Source: Mytilus californianus (Eukaryota > Mollusca > Bivalvia > Mytilida > Mytilidae). From it: a stretch of 64,000 bases of DNA. A program made the translations under genes and the position numbers. This document shows, piece by piece, positions 22,070 through 35,000 of this stretch. The stretch spans positions 82,395,143 through 82,459,142 of the forward strand of contig NW_026262679.1 in the NCBI RefSeq assembly GCF_021869535.1. Reading direction: 5' to 3'. A model generated the notes under the pieces. The model was not told the origin of the DNA. It made no database searches and saw only the letters and a list, made by a program, of their open reading frames with translations. How positions within the stretch are numbered: position 1 is the first letter of the stretch; every line of letters begins with the position of its first letter.

Positions 22070-22140
22070 AGCTTCATTGGTGTAGACGAAACGCGCATCT
22101 GGCGTACAAAATTTTAATCATGGTATCTATGATGAGTTTT
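22070..22140 (+). repeat. fragment of the GCGCATCTGGCGTAC repeat
   Basis: GAAACGCGCATCTGGCGTAC, then AAAATTTTAATC and TATCTATGATGAGTTTTTTT. These match the repeat at 13395-13690 and, reversed, 48730-48780. Confidence 0.55.
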
Positions 22141-22213
22141 TTTTCTATAAACAACTTTTATGATACGTCATTTAGATATTTCTCATCCAAGTTTGGTTTT
22201 TTTATTGGGAGGT

Positions 22214-22232
22214 GGGGGGGGGGGGGGGGGGG
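22214..22232 (+). repeat. poly(G) run of 19
   Basis: There is an uninterrupted G tract after GGGAGGT and before TATAAAA. It is able to form G-quadruplexes in principle and is a likely site of length variation or sequencing error. Confidence 0.8.
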
Positions 22233-22978
22233 TATAAAACCAATGAATCTCCATGCCTTACTTTATGCTTTCGTAAAGGGAAAGTCCAGGAGTATTCCAG
22301 AAATAAAATGAAGTTTATTAGTTTATTATTGAGAGTCGACATGGTTGATTTTTTTTCAAAACAAATACTTAACGAGCTATGCTGAGCTTTTATAAAATTT
22401 GTCTATTCATTCATATTTTTTTTATCATTACCTGTCTTATCTGCAATAATTACTTATAAAAGAGAAACTATGCATTTAGAATAAAGATCGTTCTTGTCTA
22501 TTTAAATAATTTAATTGTTCATTAATCGTTAAAAAAGTAAATTTCTTAATTTTCTAACTTTCGAAATACATCTCTGGTTACGTACCGATTTCAGAATCAG
22601 AACTGTTTCGTTTTAATAATATCACCAAGCAACAATTCTTTTTAAGGATACCACTGAATAACCTAAAACGTCCGATTCATGATTTTACATAAAATCTTTC
22701 GAAAATCAATAAAATTACATTACTATTGTTGAAATATGAAGGCAGATGGTTTCACACAAATCGATTTTAGATGTACAGGTAAAACTAAAAATTTGAATAA
22801 AAATAATTAGAGATTTCTAACGTGAAATTATATCAATGGTATGATGCAAATATGAGTTAGATTAGAGATAAAATTTGACTGATTAACCTGGGCGTTGATG
22901 CACAATATTCGCCAGGTATTTTGATGGTAGAGGTTAGAGGTCATCAGTGTCGATAATTGAAGGGATGTCAATATCAAT

Positions 22979-22995
22979 ATGGCGAAACAGGACAG
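22979..22995 (+). CDS. candidate first coding exon of the voltage-sensor gene
   Basis: ATGGCGAAACAGGACAG is followed by a good donor (GTAAGT). It ends two bases into a codon, and exon 2 at 32054 needs exactly two bases before it. Joining them gives Met-Ala-Lys-Gln-Asp-Arg and then Cys-Cys-Arg without a stop. An upstream ATG at about 22964 is in another frame. Against it: it would create a 9-kb intron full of repeats, and a chance phase match has odds of one in three. An alternative start is the in-frame ATG at 32022, just before the exon 2 acceptor. Confidence 0.4.
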
Positions 22996-24135
22996 GTAAG
23001 TTCTACTATTTTCATAACTTAAGAAAATGTCTTTTAAGATTTAAATTGATATTTTCATTAGTAAATGAAGGCGATTACAGGAATTTTAAATAAAAATATT
23101 TCATTTCTTAAAGTTTGTATCGTCGGTTTTACATACGCCTACATATATAATATATCAATATAAATTTACTAGGTGCAGTAACAATAATATGTCTAAATTA
23201 ATAGAAATTACGCAACAAATAAAAGTGATTGTAAATTGTTGAAGGAAAATATGTTTTAATTTATTTTAAGTCATCAGGACAACGGAATTGGACAATTATA
23301 TTATTAAATTCGGTTTAAACCAGGACTTTTTATGGGTGAATTATTGCGCAATGCAGCCTGTTAAGAAATAAGCAAGTTTTAATAAATTATGATTTCGGAA
23401 AGCTACAACTGGCAATGAAACGATAGCAAAACTTTACTTTAAATTTTAATAAATCGGTATGAAGAACAGGCTGAATGTTTTACCAAGGATATGGATTGGT
23501 ACATAGTTTGACAACATTCTTTGTTTGATACATTGTTTTTTCGTTAATCTTGTAGACAAGTGAAATCCTTAAAATATTTTTTTAAAAAGGTCAGCATACG
23601 ATTGTGTAAATATTTCGAATTTTCAATAAATGTTAAAAAACTTAAAACACAAATCAAAGCTACATCCTCTTATATACGAATATAGAAAAATCCATTTTGA
23701 TATCAATCGTATTTATAAAATAACTAATTCCAGAAAATAACAAATTTAATTTATTGTATAACTTGATACACATTTTGATTTTTGATTTTCCGTTATTTCG
23801 ACCCCTTGGCCAATTTTCTGATCATAACATAAAACAATATCAACAAAGCCATCAATTACATTGTACATCATACAAATTATTGTTCAGATACATAAAATGG
23901 TAACATGGCCTTGTTCCTACAACTATAAAATTGACATGATTTGATGACCGGAATGTCCGGCATTATCATCACGAACTATTTATTGACAGGTTTAATTATT
24001 AAGGACATAATGGATTTAATTATTTTTTGTTTATTACTGTTGTAAAAACCTTGTATTGTGGTTTTCTTCAGTCATTCCTGAAATCCAACCGGAAGCCAAT
24101 TAGGTTCTTTGATAAAACACAATACTAGTTATATA

Positions 24136-24280
24136 GTTCTAGCGAGTTGATATGCACGCTTAGAGTTCTAGCGAGTTGATATACCCGTTTACACTTCTAG
24201 CGAGTTGATATACCCGTTTATAGTTCTACCGAATTGATATGCCCGTTTACAGTTCTGGAGAGTTGAAATGCCCGTTCAGG
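24136..24280 (+). repeat. 29-bp tandem repeat, five copies
   Basis: The unit is like GTTCTAGCGAGTTGATATAC then CCGTTTACA, starting at 24136, 24165, 24194, 24223 and 24252. Divergence rises toward the right end. It lies in the proposed intron 1 of the voltage-sensor gene. Confidence 0.85.
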
Positions 24281-24289
24281 GTAACTCAG

Positions 24290-24450
24290 GGTACATGTAA
24301 CTACATGTATCTATTGAAGGCTCAAGGGGAAAATGTGAACAAGTACAGGTCACTGTACGGCCTTCAACAAAATGCAAATCCCATCAAGTACAGAAATCTG
24401 TAAAAGGCCCCGGGATAACAGAATACGGACCAAATGCCTTTCACCCTAGT
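24290..24450 (-). repeat. R2-related fragment, reversed
   Basis: GAACAAGTACAGGTCACTGT, ACGGCCTTCAACAAAATG and AAAGGCCCCGGGATAACAG correspond to reversed R2 wording (TAGGTCACCGCACGGCCTTC at 38360). Only part of the unit is present. Confidence 0.5.
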
Positions 24451-24464
24451 GATTAAGGTTTTAG

Positions 24465-24528
24465 CACAGGCACTTGTCTCAGAACAAAAGGTATATAGGA
24501 AATTTTTTTTATGAGACAAGTGCCTGTG
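24465..24528. repeat. stem-loop with 17-bp perfect stem
   Basis: CACAGGCACTTGTCTCA (24465-24481) pairs exactly with TGAGACAAGTGCCTGTG (24512-24528) across a 30-base loop. No gene context. Confidence 0.8.
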
Positions 24529-26399
24529 GATTTTAGGCCGAACAATATGACTTCATAACCAGTTTCTTGTACTTTTATTTTTGCACTCTTGATAATACAT
24601 CTATATAACAAAGCAATATTTTTTAACAATAATAACATTCTGGGACATAAAAGATGACGAAAATTAAAGACAAATATGAAATAAAGTCTTTATTCTATTG
24701 TTTACTAATTCGGGAAGTAACATACTTACCTTTTTAAAGCTTACTAGATACGAGATAATAACTTGTTTCTAAATAAAATGTAAATAGAATGATGTTATAT
24801 AAGTAGGGAGTGATGCACTAAAAGGCACGTTTACCTCACCATATCAGTAATTGATAGAAATTAAATAATCATTAACAAAAAAGTAGCTCAAAGTCCACAT
24901 TCATTCACACCCTTGTGATGTTATCAACAACTCTCATTCTGAACTCTCACTTTGGTTAGTAGATAGTCCGAGGTTGCTCTAACGTCTATCAGCCTTTCAT
25001 GGCTTGTTTGGGGTCATGTACTACAATGAAACCCACATGCTGAAGAATGTAGAGGGGCAGCATATATAAACTACACTGTACCGCATGTTGTAGTTGTAAT
25101 AGTGTATGGATAAGAACAAGAACACATTAAATAAGTGAAAATAAGTGAAATATTAAAGAATAAAAGGAATTAGAAAGGAGTTCCATGCCTCAAATGCTTG
25201 TTTGATGTGTGAAAAATGCTGACGGTGATGCAATATGCCGTTCACTGTCGCTAGTCTATAATTTAAGTCGGAGAAACAGATTTTTTTTTAACTTACTATC
25301 CACTATCTTGAGGACATTTAGCAGATACGTGGATGAATTATGGACAAAAATAATTTTTCTTCCAATGACCATTACATTTTTTATGTTGTTTTTTAGTTAG
25401 TCAATGAAAATAACGAGTTATGAATTTTCCATATTCATATTGCAAAAATATAAGAAAATAGAAATGAATAATTATAAGAAGGAGTGTCTTTTACGAGTTT
25501 TATTTAAAATTTACTTATATGACTGTATTCAATTCAGAGTTTCAAGTAGCATACCATCTTATGGAACAGATCTTCAAGAAAAAATAATATATTTATTCTT
25601 TGAGGAAACCATTCAAAGGTACAACGGTATAGGCCTACATATAATATGGGTAATGGAGCTTTGATAAGGATGAAGCTTTGCAAAGTCTACAATAACACGA
25701 GACTGAAAATGTGCCTTTAGACTGCAATTAACACTAAACATTTATATCCGAAAATGCTTCGGATGTATTTTAATATAAAATAGCTGATAAAAAACAGTTA
25801 TGCAAATTATACATATCTAATATGTGTGGACATAATTATGTAAAGGATAATTTGTGCAATAGTAACAATGTAAAGAAGTTGATATATATGCTTTAATGTG
25901 TATAACAAATATACTCGTGCTCGTATATATATTGTAAACTAAATATATTTCAACGTGAAGCATTCATAAGGGAATAACGGTACAAAAATACCGCATCAAC
26001 ACGTTCAATACAACAGTTATACGATAAAGCTGTCTGGAAAGAAGAGACAACTGACCTTTTGGCTACAATAAAGTTTTTAATTATGAATAAGGCGTCGATG
26101 AAAAAAGGTCCATTAATGGTCAACTCTCCTGTGGAAATACTTACGTTACCATTACAAATTGATTGATTGTTTTAAATGTTTGTCTGGTGTCGTGTTAATC
26201 TATCTATTGTTTATTCAAGATGACTAGTATATATTCATAAACAGAATATGTAATGAAGTAATTAGAACCGGCATGTTCTCATGCAAATGTTTGGTATGAG
26301 TGAACATATCTATCTTTGACAACAGAAGTTAAAAGTGCGAACAAAATTAGATGAACAAAGTTTAGATACATGTACACAAACTGAATGATTGAGACGCTT

Positions 26400-26600
26400 C
26401 TAAGCAATTGTACATCTGAGGGAGGACACGCTTCAAGGATGTGGGATATAGGGGTAAAAAGTGGTGATGTCGGATATACGGGGTTAAAAAGTGGGATCTG
26501 GGACAAAAAAGGAAAAAAAAAGGTGGGTAGTGGGAGAAAGATTACAAAAAAGCGGGATTTTAAGAAATGAGCAGCCCCCTTGTCACCCAAACCCTTTTTT
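26400..26600 (+). repeat. A/G-rich dispersed repeat
   Basis: GGATGTGGGATATAGGGGTA, AAAAGTGGGATCTGGGACAA and GCGGGATTTTAAGAAATGAG with poly(A) spacers. Partner of the T-rich copy at 13900-14060. The 61-codon plus and 108-codon minus frames here are by-products. Confidence 0.45.
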
Positions 26601-27125
26601 GACATCTGAATATAGATGATTAGCTTACACGTGTTTACTGAGCAAGGTGCTCTGTGATTTTGCTATAAACACATTCATTTGAATACTAATTCTCAAGGGA
26701 AATATTCACAATTTTCATTCCAGATAAGCAAATATTCTCATGCAATATTCATTACCAACGATTTAGAAATGTATATTAATTTGGCAGTTTACACCTGTAA
26801 TACTGGAATGTGGTCACAAGGCCATTATCACGTTGTTGTCTTTTATCTGTTACCTGACATATGGTAATATTATAGTGGCAATAACAATCATGTTGACAGA
26901 TAACCGTCTTTGCCGTTTTACACCTTTTGTATGTTTAATTATATCGTCAAAGAAAAAACATTGTTAGGATCTACAAAAAAAAAAGATGAATTATAAATAA
27001 ATTATGGTAAAAAAAAAACAAAAGGACAAAATACGAAATTGGAAGAAAAGTAAAAATGATGGAGTACCCATCAAGTAAGGAGAATATTTGACTGCAGGAG
27101 AGACCAGTCTTCAAGAATTTGTTTT

Positions 27126-27161
27126 AACCAAGGACGTATAATCTAATATACGTCCTTGGTT
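27126..27161. repeat. short hairpin, 15-bp perfect stem
   Basis: AACCAAGGACGTATA and TATACGTCCTTGGTT flank a six-base loop (ATCTAA). The stem is too short for a typical pre-miRNA unless the imperfect flanks add to it. Confidence 0.8.
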
Positions 27162-29699
27162 TTAACTGTTGTTAGCTTTAAACGAACTTTGAATAAACTT
27201 ATTTCTCGAGACTATAAGAGTATTTATACATTTAACGTTTAAATCGGAAAAAACATTTCAATTACATTTATTTTCACATGAATGCATGTAATATCTTTTT
27301 TCAATTGACAACCCTTTTTGGTGTTAAAAGCAAAACGTTTTATCTTACTAGTAAAATGCTTTCAATAGTTTGGTGTTATACGAGTGTTCATCGCACGCGT
27401 AAAGATGGATAACATTCAACTCTTAAACGAAATACACAGTAATTGGCACAACTGATGAGGAATTTAGAAAAAAATAATCCCGTTCTGTTGATAAGGGTAT
27501 TTTAGGGTACGCTTTTTTCTACATAATGGCTTCATCACTTTGATATTAGATAAAATGAGCTTTTTATTTAAGAAAACCTAGAGGTATTGAAAATTATTGG
27601 AACTTTTATTAATAAATGTTTTCAACGAACACGATCAAAATAGATATGCTTATATGCAACCCATTAAGAATATTTGCCTGTTAATATTTATATTATCTGT
27701 TTTATTAATGCTTTTTTATACATATACTTATACTCTGGTCTGGCTGAGGCTTAAATGCACAAAATAAGGTGATTATATCCATATTCATAAAATTATGTGT
27801 TTCTCTCAATTGTAAAAAAAAAATCATTGTTATAAACTACTTAGCTCAACCTGGGCCCTTTAATTGGAATAAAAATATCTTTATCTTAATCATTTGTACT
27901 TGGTCAGAATGTTCTCGGACTCGCTGTAGGCAAAACATGGTCACATAGTTATGACAAAATCTTCGGGTGTGAGGTAGAGGTTAATTCAATTGTACTGATA
28001 CATGTATTAGTATAGATAGATACAAGATAAATAATTCACTCAGGGAATTAGCATAACAGCAACAATACGATTACAGTTCATGAACGTCTTTAAAAGTATG
28101 AAAGGAGAATCGTCTCAGGAAGGAAATATGTTATAGTTATTATATTTACATGATATTTAAGTCTTATTTTTTAAGGAATAGATTTTAGACTTTGTAAATA
28201 TTTTCGGTATGCCAGTGTTGAAACAGGGAATATACATTGTAAAAACGTTAACATTTGTTACTATAGAAAATTTATATTCAATATATTTTCTATTATAATC
28301 TTTCTTTTTTAAGAGAGGTTAATTCTAAGGGATGGGCGCTAGATCTAAATAAATAATTTATTCTAGTAACTTACAATTTCCAGATTAATTTTTGAAGGAG
28401 CAAAAACATGTTCATACAGTGTAAAATTGAACAAATTATCATATTGCGAACTCAGATATATATATAGTACCACCATATATGCCTCTAGCTGGCAAACTGT
28501 AATAATACATGCTTTTGAATTTCAAACTATGAAATTGAACTCAGACTTAATCTGCGATGACATTGCGTAAATTAATGTTTAAGAAATCTAATTCGTTTAC
28601 AATTTGCTTTGATCCACAGAATGACATTTAAGAAGAAAGTAATGATTTTTTATTAAATCGATAGTACCTGTATTACATCTGGGACGTTCGTTCTATGATA
28701 CATTGAGGTTTCAATTAAAAATTGCGTACTTTCTTGTGAACCATATCAACATTAATCAATTCAACACAAATGCAGTAAGGATATACTCTGGACGTAAGAA
28801 ACAATTTATTTTTATAATTTGTTATCTGAATTAAAATTTTGAGACATTTCAGACTTTAAAATAGATATGGTAGTTTTAGTCCCAAAATAATCTTTAAGTG
28901 ACATGTAGCTTATTTCATATAAGTACCCCAGCTACTTTTTTGAGAAAACAAGCAGAAGGATTACACATTGATTCATATATGACGAATCTAACTCGAATAT
29001 TTCGATTTTAACCATGCTATGCATTATCCCTAAAAGTTCAGTCATACGGTGTTAATCATCTACGTAGGTGAATAGACCTAGTTTTTACATGGTGATAAAC
29101 CACATACAGATAAAATGACATCTTTTATACATGAGTTGATGACGAACAGGTTTTGAATTGTATCCTTGGCCATATAGTGTCGGTGTAAATAAGTATATGT
29201 ATGGAATACATGTACCAATGCCGTCTCCTAATCCATAGGACAGTTGATGGAAATTTATGACACCCCTCTTTTCATTTTCGATTTTGATGGTCTTTCGTAT
29301 AGTCCAAATCTTTTTTTTTCGTGTTTACGTTCGAATTCGTACCATTGATTGGTATGTTTTTGTTTCCTCGATTCTGTTCTTTTTTATGCCCCCTTTTTAA
29401 CTTGGTTTGTTCGGAATCTTCTACCATGTGACTTATTTATTGCTTTCTACAAGTCAATGAACTTAAATCAATAACAAAGAAGTTGTTCGGGAGTTTTTAT
29501 AAAATCAACGACATAAAGTAAAGCTTAAAGATGTAATCATTTAATCTTGACTTCGTGTAAGATAGCAATGCATGTAAAAAATTCACTAGAAAAAAATGTC
29601 TTCTGCATGCTATATTGTAGTCGAGTCAAAGTGCTACTAAATTGACAAATGTCTTTTAATGTTAATCTGTTAATTTTCAACAGAATACATTTTAAAGCC

Positions 29700-29985
29700 A
29701 ACTATGCCACGTTCTTTATGTGCCTGTCCCAAGTCAGGAGCCTGGTTGTCGTTGGTTGTCATATTTGTTATTCGTTAACTGTTTTGTTATAAATAAGGCC
29801 GTTTATTTTCTCAATTGAATTGCCAGTTTCATATTTTTCATGTCGGGACCTTTTAGAGCCGATTATTCGGTATGGGTTTTTCTCATTGTTGAAGGCCGTA
29901 CGGTTGCCTATAATTCCTTACATCCACTTCAATTGAACTTTGGTGGATAGTTGTCTCATTGGCAATCATACCACATCTCCTAATT
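29700..29985 (+). repeat. repeat R2, well-preserved 3' half
   Basis: GTGCCTGTCCCAAGTCAGGA, TTGTCATATTTGTTATTCG, TCGGTATGGGTTTTTCTC, AGGCCGTACGGTTGCC, TTTGGTGGATAGTTGTCTC and TTGGCAATCATACCACATC. The right end is CTCCTAATTTTTATA. Confidence 0.8.
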
Positions 29986-31388
29986 TTTATATGATAAGAT
30001 GTGTTCTTTAAAATTGTTAAGATAAAAGGTTACATACACAATGATTCCATTCTAATGTTACCAGACGAGCATTATAATTAAATGTTACAGAATTAGGCCG
30101 GTTATAATTCGATGTTGCCAGTTTTGAAACGCGGCCAGAATTGGGTTAATAATAATTCAATGTTGCCAGAATTGAGCCAGTTATGATTTAATGTGATTCT
30201 AATTTATTTAAGAATAAGAAAACAGTATAACTTGCTCAGTTGATTTTAGACTACAGTTGGGGATAAAATTGATTTACAGAAAATGAAAACTCTACTCTAA
30301 AACTAACCAAAAAAAGAAATTGCCGCTCCAGATGGTATTTTTCCTTTCGTGATGCCAATTTGATCCCTTCTTACATTGTGTATAATATTGGTGTTTCTCG
30401 ACTCGTTGTCTATATTCAGTATGTCTGCGTTGGCGTTCAACTGGAACGTTATTCTCAATGGTTTTCCTTACTATATAAAACTATATGTTCGTTTATTTAT
30501 AAAAAAAATATTTGCAATAGAGTTATTTGAGACCTGTAAAGCTTTTTTTAATAATAATTTGTATAATGATATGGTTTATAAATCTGATTTCTAGATGGAC
30601 ATTTTTTTCCACTCTGGAAAGCAGCTCTATCCACGCGTTGGACCGACAGGTTACACTTGGTGGAGTTAGCCATTTTTGTAAAAAATTATTAAATTCCTTT
30701 TAATCTCAACCATTCTGAAACATAAACGTGACTATAAAGCACCCTTGGTATTTTAAAGGTAAAAGAAACCACCAATCAGTTCTAGCTTAGTATGCAAATC
30801 CTAACCCTTGAATGTACTTTGTAAATATATATATAGTCAACTGTCCAGATTTTAATTTTTTTTTCACTTTTCAAACAAATAGGCCAACTTTCTGTTTTCA
30901 CTGTTGTCACGGTAGGTTCGTCAGTGTACCTAATCTTAATGTAGTTGATGGATTGCTGTTTTAAAATAGTTTTAATGAAGAAGCCGGAAAATTGCTTGGC
31001 GAGTTTAATATAGCTGTTCGTTGTAATGGCAAAGAAAAGTGTCCGTACCATTGATTGTACGTTTATACTCTGATGGCTTCTTCGTCCATAGCAATTGCGG
31101 GAATAGGGGTGAGCAAGTGAAATAATTTTCAATTACATAATCGGCAAATTTCTACTATCTGCTGTAACTTTTTGTTCGACGTTTGAATTTCTTGTCTGTA
31201 CTTCTCCAAGACAAATCCTCGATTTTCAGTGTCTGATTGAATCGGTAAAAAAATCCACCGTAACAGAGATACTTTTGTTTACCTTTACAAGTCTCGAAAC
31301 ACTAATGGTTGTTATTAAGTAAAACAGTGAAGAAGTTTTATTTTAATAGATTCAGTGAAATGAATGAACCTCCAAAGCGCAAATTTCT

Positions 31389-31651
31389 ATCATGTTTGGA
31401 GCCCAAATGTCCATCATAGTTGGAGCGCAAATGTCCATCATGTTTGGGGTGCAAATGTCCATCATGTTTGGAGCGCAAATGACCATCATGTTTGGGGCGC
31501 AAATGTCCATCATGTTTGGAGCGCAAATGTCCATCATGTTTGGAGCGCAAATGTCCACCATGTTTGGAGCGCAAATGTCCATAATGTTTGGGGCGCAAAT
31601 ATCCATCATGTTTGGGGCGCAAATGTCCATCATGTTTGGAGCGCAAATGCC
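31389..31651. repeat. 24-bp minisatellite, eleven copies
   Basis: Unit ATCATGTTTGGAGCGCAAAT followed by GTCC. Eleven units follow without spacers, differing by single bases. The 24-base length keeps every frame periodic at eight residues. Four frames are open through the array (plus: MFGAQMSI-type and HHVWSANV-type; minus: MMDICAPN-type and KHDGHLRS-type). It lies about 400 bp before exon 2 of the voltage-sensor gene, inside the proposed intron 1. No evidence that any frame is translated. Confidence 0.9.
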
Positions 31652-32053
31652 ATTTTGTGTTGCAGGTAAAAAGCACAAACGCCAGTTTAAGTACAGTATA
31701 TACCACTGAAACTTATTACTTCATTGAATAAATTTAGGGTAATCTATTGCATTGTTGAAAGATATTTGAATTTCATTTTATTTTGATATATATGTTTAGA
31801 ACATACTGCTTGAAATGATAATTAATCGAATTCAAATTTGAATTTAAAATTTGTACTTTTTATATGTTTTCCGAATCTATCATGTAACACATCTAACATT
31901 TCATTTTCAAGACTTTTAAACAGGAAATGTTTTTATATATAACTTGTGTATTGTATAGTTCCTGCATATTTAGACGAATTTCAAACAATAATTAGCATAC
32001 CCCACACATAGTAACAATTGTATGTATTTAAGTGGTTTCCTTTGCCCCCACAG

Positions 32054-35000
32054 GTGTTGTCGATCCCTGAAGACATTTATAAGAGGATTATATGTTGAGT
32101 GTACCATTATAGCGCTGACAGTTGTTGACATATTTTTCATAACTGTAGAGTTAATGATTAGAGCAGAAGTTTTACAAGGTAAGAATTGTGATATCTTTGA
32201 AAAAACAAGAAACATCAATGGCTTAAACAAACAGTTTTAACCTTTTTCTGAGATGGAGCTTATTGAATAATTTATTGCAAGATCTTGATGCAGTTCATAT
32301 CTGCATCCCTCATGTATATTATATCACTTGAATTGTGGGAGTTTGATACGGTATACCGGCCAGTATTGATAAAAGTCATGTTAACAGTTACAAGAGTTCC
32401 ATTTCTAGTCAAATTATTGAATTTGATAGATCAGCAAACAATTATATATGGTGCAAAAAGATTAGTCTCTTTTGCCAGTAAAACAGTAATTTCAAGAGAA
32501 CGGTAATTTTAATTTTGCTGCTTCCATGCTAGTAGTTTCATCAATACACGTTTAATAGGCATTTTTTGTGTAACCTGTTGTGACTTCGTTCTGGGATCAG
32601 TTGATCATTTAAAAGATACAAGGCTAAAGATACAGGTCTATGGGTAATATAATGTAGTTCCTCACTCAGTTAACTTGTGGACATCCAAATTGTTAGTAAA
32701 AACTGTCTTCGTAGAACTTGCATTAAAAACAGCTTTTGATCTAACTTTATTTACCATGTATACGCATGTCTGTTGTGACATTATAATAAGAATGATCAAA
32801 GTTAACTCATCCAAAATCAAACATACGAGCGAAAAAAAGTCATCACGAAGGGGGTGGTGAGAATCTTGCAAATATCGTGAATACAAAGACTTGTAATCTC
32901 CTTTTAATGTATTTAGTATCTAGTATTTGTATACGATCACGCAATGAAGCACAAATCCACTATTGTTGCCGTGATGAAGTTTATCTATATAGTCCTATAT
33001 TGATAGATTTTCTAATTTGCTCTAAATATCTTTTCTTAAAGTTCAAATTGATAAAATGATATCATAGTCCAACAAAGTACAAGTAATAATACAATTTTTA
33101 GAAAATCACATATTACCTAAGATGACCGACGAACAACATTTCGAGATAGATGATATCACAAATATAAACAAAGTAGATAATTACGTTTCTCGGAAGTATC
33201 TTTAATGTTGTTATCTTCTAAACTGGTCAGCCATTCCCTCCAAAGCTCCGACCCGAGTGTACGATAAATCACAACAGGGGTCCGGCTTAGTTATCATCTA
33301 AACCTCGCAATTAATATTTCATGTAAATTTCAATTGAATAAATGGATAATTTAGGATTGTTTGTAATTGCTATGTATGTTTTAGCCGATCTATTGATAAA
33401 GTATAATAGAAAAGAGAGGATATGGGGTTTCCATCCATGACACAAAATCAGTACATGCACGGCAGAAAAATCCAAAAAGCAAAGGAACAACGCTTTTGTT
33501 GCTGTTCTTCATCTCAATCTACAATAAATTTAAGTTTGTTTGTTAGGTGGCCCTTGAAACCAATATTAGATATATATGAAATTCCATCTGTTTGCTTGGC
33601 GGTCAATGGTTCATGTATACTCAGGACGATTTATATTTACAAAGCTGGTAAAGCTATTCCGGATTTTTTGGTTTGCCTAAACCATAAGCAAACTTTCATT
33701 CTGTATACTTACTACACACGGAAAAATAATGTTTATCACATTTTTTACTTCCTTATAAGTAACATACTAGCATTTAACAATTTTCTAAGGAACGCCACAG
33801 CTGTCTAAAGTGGCACTTACACAATACATGATTTTCAATCCATTCATACATTCAATATCTTGTTATTTCTGCCACAATTTTTGCATATTGAAACTTTCAT
33901 GTAAAATGTAGTATACCTTTTGAGATTATTTTTGTTTCAGATCCTTTGGAAAGCAAGTCAATAGACTATCTGAGTAGTCAAAGTTCAAATACAACAGCAC
34001 AGAATGATATTGATCCAGGAGGAGGTTGTCGTACATGTAATTTTGATACATCTCTTGGAGCTGCATACTGTTTCTCACATTACATAAGTTTAGTTATAGC
34101 ATTGATCTTCTTTATAGAGGTAAGAATTGTTACTACAAACATAATACATGCATCCTCTTCTTCGTCATTATGCTTAGTCGTTATCAGTTGGAACTGATTT
34201 AAATATTAAATATCAATAGCCTATGAAACTATAAGGTTTATTCGAACTGTAGTCTGTGGAACCATCCGCATTATTTTGTCATTACCTTATTCTGAGCAGT
34301 GGTCGAGTTAATGATGTATATGTATATAATATCATGAAAGACAAGTTATTTAACGATTTTTTTTTCAATTTAATCTTCAAAACAGAGGGTTTTTTATGTC
34401 TCCTAAAGCTCATAAGAATTCTATTCTTAACGCATTTCAAAACATTTTTGTTTTCTTTCAAAGAAAAATTAAAGCATGGCTTTTGACATGGCTTGTTTTC
34501 CCAATTTGATTGATTATAATTGTAAATTTCTCCTGTTTTTTTCAGTTATTACTCCGCCTAGTAACGGGCTGTACAAAAATGTGTAAAGATTTTATACAGG
34601 TATACTAATATATATATGTATGTTTACCCTTTTTGTCATTAAAGCACGAGAAATGTAAAAAAACAAATGCAGTACAGAACTTTTTGATATTTGTTCTGCT
34701 ATGTACATTTTATCAGTCAACTGATTGATATTTAAAGGGGGAGGGTCTTATGCATTTGAATGAAAATTAAATCGATACATATGCATGGAGAATAAGTAGT
34801 TGAATGAGCATTTAAATCGGTTTACAATCTCATTGAAGTATACCTCCCAGCGTCTTTTATTCATATATAACAAGACAAGATACAGACAAAACACAAAGAT
34901 GTCATATAGGAATCATTTCGTAACGACAAAAGATTTTCTTTTGAATTAATCCCAGACAATTATTTTTCCAAGTGCAACTAAAGCATCATTAAGCATATTG

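Noticed and set aside
25209-25664. Two consecutive frames of 63 and 86 codons
   Set aside because: AT-rich, hydrophobic by composition, no recognised motif, and inside the proposed intron 1.
31389-31651. Regular repeat array that looks CRISPR-like at a glance
   Set aside because: Units are contiguous, with no variable spacers, in an animal genome; it is a minisatellite.
31338-31709. Open frames of 101-122 codons on both strands over the minisatellite
   Set aside because: The 24-bp period makes several frames open at once; no start context, domain or splice signal favours any of them.
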